Shown here in pieces: positions 54,643 through 57,784 of a stretch of DNA of 57,784 nucleotides; positions within the stretch are counted from its first letter, which is position 1; every line of letters begins with the position of its first letter. A model generated the notes under the pieces. That model had not been told where the DNA came from and did no database searches. It was given only the letters and a program-made list of their open reading frames with translations. A program made the position numbers and the translations under genes. Source of the stretch: Corallococcus praedator (GTDB lineage: Bacteria > Myxococcota > Myxococcia > Myxococcales > Myxococcaceae); assembly GCF_003612125.1 (NCBI RefSeq), contig NZ_RAWI01000012.1, positions 1-57,784 on the forward strand. The letters are read 5' to 3'.

Positions 54643-55644
54643 ATGGAACGAACCGCGTCGCATTCGAGCAAGGACCTCATTGCCCGCACGCGTGCCTTCG
54701 CCACGCAGGACGCCGCGCGCTCGGGTTGGGCCCTGGGGTCCACCTATGCCGCGCTGGTGGGCGCGGTGGTGCTGGCGGTGGCCGCGCCCTGGTGGCCCCT
54801 GCGCATCGTGGGAGGTCTCATCGAAGCGCTGGTCCTCATCCGCGCGTTCATCCTCTTCCACGACGCGATGCACGGGGCGCTGCTGCCGAAGTCGAAGTGG
54901 GCCAAGGCGCTCTTCCAGGTGCAGGGCGTCCTCACGCTCACGCCCGCGCGCATCTGGAATGACACGCACAACCACCACCACGCGAACACGGCGCGCATCG
55001 CGGCGGACTCCGCCGGCACCTTCGTCACCTGGACCACGGAGCAGTGGCGCAAGGCCACGGGCTGGAAGCGGCTGGGCTACATGGTGGAGCGCCACCCGGT
55101 GACGCTGCTGTTCGGCTACGTCACCGCGTTCCTCATCAGCCTGTGCCTGGTGCCGTTCGTGAAGAACCCGAAGCGCTACTGGACGTCCGGGCTCGCGTTC
55201 GGTTTGCACGTGGCGCTGTCGGTGGCCGTCTGGCATTTCTTCGGCCTCGCGGTGTACCTGTGCGCCTTCGTGGGGCCGCTGTTCGTCGCGTACGCGCTGG
55301 GCACGTACCTGTTCTATGCGCAGCACAACTTCGACGACGTGGCCATCCTGCCGGACGCGGACTGGACGCACGCGGACGCGGCGCTGGAGGCCAGCAGCTA
55401 CCTGCGCTGCGGGCCGGTGATGGCGTGGTTCACGGGCAACATCGGCTACCACCACGTGCACCACCTCAACCCGCGCATCCCGTTCTACCGGCTGCCGGAG
55501 GCGATGGCCGCCCTGCCGGAATTGCAGGGGCCCCACGTCACCGCGCTGACGCTGAAGGACATCGTCGGTTGTCTGCGATTGAACCTGTGGGATCCGGCGC
55601 AGGGGCGGATGGTGCGCTACCGCGACGCGGTCGCCAGCTACTGA
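54643..55644 (+). CDS. Membrane fatty acid desaturase
   Basis: This 333-residue membrane protein contains the three histidine boxes of acyl-lipid/acyl-CoA desaturases: HDAMH (about residue 80), HNHHH (about 110) and HHVHH (about 270). Hydrophobic segments lie between them (ALVGAVVLAVAAPWW; LLFGYVTAFLISLCLVPF; VALSVAVWHFFGLAVYLCAF). It introduces a double bond using a di-iron centre and an external electron donor; regiospecificity is unknown. The ATG at 54643 was chosen because the upstream 19 codons are unlike the family. The 20-bp palindrome upstream could control it, for instance in response to temperature or lipid state. Confidence 0.9.
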   Translation: MERTASHSSKDLIARTRAFATQDAARSGWALGSTYAALVGAVVLAVAAPWWPLRIVGGLIEALVLIRAFILFHDAMHGALLPKSKWAKALFQVQGVLTLTPARIWNDTHNHHHANTARIAADSAGTFVTWTTEQWRKATGWKRLGYMVERHPVTLLFGYVTAFLISLCLVPFVKNPKRYWTSGLAFGLHVALSVAVWHFFGLAVYLCAFVGPLFVAYALGTYLFYAQHNFDDVAILPDADWTHADAALEASSYLRCGPVMAWFTGNIGYHHVHHLNPRIPFYRLPEAMAALPELQGPHVTALTLKDIVGCLRLNLWDPAQGRMVRYRDAVASY

Positions 55645-55648
55645 CGCG

Positions 55649-56458
55649 TCACTTGAAACGGCTTTCGAGCCAGTGGACGGCGAAGGCCACCATGGGCCGG
55701 GCTTCGACCAGCACGGCCGGCGCATCGCCAATCACGCCCCGCCGTCCCTGGCCGGTGGAGAGAAAGGCTTCGACGACTTCCGCGAAGAAGTCGTCCGCGA
55801 GCCCCTCCACCACCGGGTCGCTGGTGTCGAACTCCTCGAACTCGCGCCACACCGTCCGGCCATCGACGAGGAGCGGCGCCTCGTAGCGGAGGACGCGCTT
55901 GTGGGGGATGTCGGCCAGGTGCTCCGCATGGTGGAGGAGCGTCATGGTGTCGAGCGGTGCGCCGAGCATCAGCGTCTTGCCGCCCGAGGCCACCAGCTTG
56001 CCGAAGGGGGACTGGGGTCCATAGCCGTAGTCGAGCGCATGGTCCGCGGTGAACCATTCGGCGCGGCCTCCCAAGGCGGCACAGGAGGCGCCAGGATTCC
56101 CGCTGCGCCTGGCACCGGGCGTGGTGCGAAGCAGCTCCGGGAAGGCGCCATTGTCGCGGGTCGAGCGGGAGCGGAGCGGATCAAACGGGGGAATCTGGTC
56201 GCGCAGCTCGGGGGCGTCGCGGACCTCGTCCGGGAGCTGCCAGTCGCAATAGCCCAGCAGGGTGCCCTGGGGTCCCAGCACATCGCCGAGCGCGGCGATC
56301 AGCGCGTCGGGGCCACCCAAGATCGGGCCGACCGAGCGCAGGGCGGCATGCGCCAGCACCGCGTCACCGGGTTCAAGCCCCAGCATCCTGAGGTGTCCAG
56401 CCAGCGCCGCCCGGGTCCACGGAGAGGGCGGATGGGTCGTGTCGTTTCGGGATGACAT
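55649..56458 (-). CDS. Aminoglycoside N(3)-acetyltransferase family protein
   Basis: This 269-residue protein has the antibiotic N-acetyltransferase (AAC(3)) fold: VLAHAALRSVGPILGGPDAL near the N-terminus, the GTLLGYCDW strand, the NPGASCAALG motif, and HALDYGYGPQSPFGKL with the catalytic region. It would transfer an acetyl group from acetyl-CoA to the 3-amino group of aminoglycosides. Chromosomal members in soil bacteria may have other natural substrates. GGAG precedes the ATG at about five nt. It converges on the desaturase gene with a 4-nt gap and lies 19 nt downstream of the gene ending at 56478. Confidence 0.88.
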   Translation of the reverse strand: MSSRNDTTHPPSPWTRAALAGHLRMLGLEPGDAVLAHAALRSVGPILGGPDALIAALGDVLGPQGTLLGYCDWQLPDEVRDAPELRDQIPPFDPLRSRSTRDNGAFPELLRTTPGARRSGNPGASCAALGGRAEWFTADHALDYGYGPQSPFGKLVASGGKTLMLGAPLDTMTLLHHAEHLADIPHKRVLRYEAPLLVDGRTVWREFEEFDTSDPVVEGLADDFFAEVVEAFLSTGQGRRGVIGDAPAVLVEARPMVAFAVHWLESRFK

Positions 56459-56477
56459 GGGGGCTCCGAGGCGTGAC

Positions 56478-57443
56478 TCAATCCTCCTTCCACCACTTTC
56501 CCCACGTGGTGCTGTAGTTCCACCCGAAGGCGCCACCCAGGGCCCACATCAGGCCCAGGTAGTTGGTGGTCACCCCCGTCGCGGTCTTCCGGGCAGGGAG
56601 CAACTGGACCAGCTCCGGCAGCTCGTTGCCCTTGCGCAAGTACTCTTCCAGGTCCTCCCGTCTGGCGTTGTAGACATCCGCGATCGCCGCCGGGCCCACG
56701 CCCAGGCCACTCCACTCGGGCGCCATTCCCTTGCCTCGCTTGTCGCCGGTCGCCAGGATGGACGCGACGTCCATGAGATAGCAGTCGAACAGGTTGGTGA
56801 TCTCCGCCTTCCGGTCGGCGAATTTCGTCTGGCTCAAGGTGTAGGCGATGCTCACGACGAGGTTTTGATAGAAGTGATAGCGCTCCCGTCCGGGCGTGGC
56901 CGCATAGGCATGGTCTCGCTGGGGGGCGGCGGAGGGGCGGATCTGCACGTTCCTGCCGGGTCCGAGTTCCGGCTCCGGAATCAACTGGTTCTCGGACGTC
57001 TCCTCCGACACCATGGCCGGGCTCTTGGTCCGCACCCCGGTGTGCTTCTGGGTCATGCTCAAGGTGGCCAGGGCATGGACCCCCAGCTCATGGCAGAGCA
57101 TTCCCAGACAGAAGCCCAGGGAGTAGTTCTCGAAATACCAACTGCACAGCATGATTTCGAGCTTGTCGATGGTCAGCGCCGGGGAGAGGACGTTCTTGAT
57201 GGAGGAGAGCATCAAGATCTGGCTCTGCTTCTTCAACTGCATCATGGTCTTCAGGCCGACCGTGACCGTCTGGATTTGATCCTGATCGCACCAGAACTGG
57301 AATTCCTCGCTGGCGTTCATCACCTGGGCGATACGTTTCGCCTTCGCCTCATAGGTCTCTGAACCCGCATAGAGGTACCGGCGCGGATCGAATGACCAGT
57401 ACTGGTGCCAGGTGCTGACGTTCTCGATCTTCAGTGCCACCAT
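56478..57443 (-). CDS. Unknown protein with a HELGVH motif
   Basis: This 321-residue protein has no signal peptide. The central part carries LCHELGVHALATL (H118, E119, H123), which resembles a zinc-metallopeptidase-like motif with one extra residue compared with HExxH. A second conserved-looking segment is RERYHFYQNLVVSIAYTL. The C-terminus is aromatic-rich (WNYSTTWGKWW). GC content is lower than its neighbours. AGGA lies about eight nt before the ATG. It may be a toxin-like or phage-derived enzyme, but no family could be named. Confidence 0.6.
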   Translation of the reverse strand: MVALKIENVSTWHQYWSFDPRRYLYAGSETYEAKAKRIAQVMNASEEFQFWCDQDQIQTVTVGLKTMMQLKKQSQILMLSSIKNVLSPALTIDKLEIMLCSWYFENYSLGFCLGMLCHELGVHALATLSMTQKHTGVRTKSPAMVSEETSENQLIPEPELGPGRNVQIRPSAAPQRDHAYAATPGRERYHFYQNLVVSIAYTLSQTKFADRKAEITNLFDCYLMDVASILATGDKRGKGMAPEWSGLGVGPAAIADVYNARREDLEEYLRKGNELPELVQLLPARKTATGVTTNYLGLMWALGGAFGWNYSTTWGKWWKED

Positions 57444-57607
57444 GTTCGGATCCTCATGCAGGTGTCTGGCCGACGAGCACCGCCGGCCGCCGGGCGTGTG
57501 TCCACGCTAGGCGGGGCGGATGACACGGGCAATCCTGCGCGGGCCGCGCCCGGAGCCGGGTCCTTTCCACCTCTACGCGTTGAGGTGGTTGGGACGGCTC
57601 CGTCGCG

Positions 57608-57644
57608 GCGGGGGCGACGCTGACGTCGAAGCGAACGCCCCCGC
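57608..57644 (-). terminator. 9-bp GC stem after the partial gene
   Basis: GCGGGGGCG and CGCCCCCGC form a perfect 9-bp stem with a 19-nt loop, 20 nt after the stop of the partial minus-strand gene. No U-tract follows. Position suggests a terminator; GC content lowers confidence. Confidence 0.35.
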
Positions 57645-57663
57645 CCGTGAGGGTGTGATCCGG

Positions 57664-57784
57664 CTACAGGACGCAGGCGCCGTCGTAGCGCAGGATGACG
57701 AGGCCGGCGTTGCCACCCCTGGCGTTGCTCGCGCCTGCTGCCGCCGGGAGGGTCGTGGCCCCCGCCCAGGTGTTGGCTCCCAGC
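57664..57784 (-). CDS. C-terminal end of a glycine-rich surface-type protein (partial)
   Basis: Forty codons enter from the right edge and end in a TAG. They encode GANTWAGATTLPAAAGASNA then RGGNAGLVILRYDGACVL. The closing GLVILRY motif is common at the end of glycine-rich domains of secreted or phage-tail-like proteins. The start is outside the window. Confidence 0.6.
   Translation of the reverse strand, partial: LGANTWAGATTLPAAAGASNARGGNAGLVILRYDGACVL

Overview
The window is about 58 kb of very GC-rich DNA from a myxobacterium, most likely Myxococcaceae (Corallococcus/Myxococcus type). The evidence is the codon usage, the dense two-component and Ser/Thr-kinase signalling, Asp/Gly-rich lipoprotein linkers, and an isovaleryl-CoA (aib/mvaS) operon arranged as described for Myxococcus xanthus. 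No rRNA, tRNA or CRISPR array was seen.

Layout. 1-7.3 kb: an isopenicillin-N-synthase-like oxygenase, a SET-methyltransferase fusion, and the minus-strand operon aibR-aibA-aibB-aibC-mvaS. This operon has translational overlaps, two palindromic operators upstream of aibR and a terminator-like hairpin after mvaS. 7.4-10.9 kb: a sensor kinase and an NtrC-type regulator. 10.9-15 kb: a scrambled stretch in which two copies of the same IS1182-type transposase 3' end lie directly against two 5'-truncated host genes (DUF3293 and HEAT-repeat) and flank an intact 5'-nucleotidase lipoprotein gene. 15-24 kb: an SLC13-type transporter, an M48 peptidase, a second sensor kinase with a small receiver-like protein, a DUF6232-like protein, an LLM flavin monooxygenase and a REC-GAF-PAS-GGDEF-like protein whose GGDEF signature is degenerate. 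24-33.4 kb: a minus-strand set comprising a sensor kinase, an NtrC-type regulator, two small receivers, OmpA, FecR and a CHASE2 protein without an output domain. 33.4-36.7 kb: small housekeeping and stress genes and a di-haem cytochrome.

36.8-51 kb is the most interesting part. Two paralogous membrane Ser/Thr kinases each carry an N-terminal zinc anti-sigma-like motif (H-x3-C-x2-C) ahead of the kinase domain and a TPR-rich C-terminal part. Kinase 1 overlaps a sigma-70-like gene by ATGA. That gene is followed by a coiled-coil protein, a TPR-like membrane protein and a seven-repeat Kelch lipoprotein, all on the minus strand. Kinase 2 has no sigma partner; an IS5-type remnant lies between its 3' end and kinase 1. 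A third, degraded kinase/sigma copy lies at 49.0-49.4 kb, next to a second gene (49477-51063) that shares its N-terminal module with the coiled-coil protein. One upstream DNA module recurs four times, in front of the two kinases and the two N-module genes. One copy contains a perfect 19-bp hairpin just before the start codon.

48.2-53.2 kb is also an insertion-sequence graveyard, with IS3, IS66 and another transposase nested and fused in frame. 53.6-57.8 kb returns to ordinary genes: a PPK2-type polyphosphate kinase, a fatty acid desaturase, an AAC(3)-like acetyltransferase, an unknown protein with a HELGVH motif, and the tail of a glycine-rich protein running off the window.
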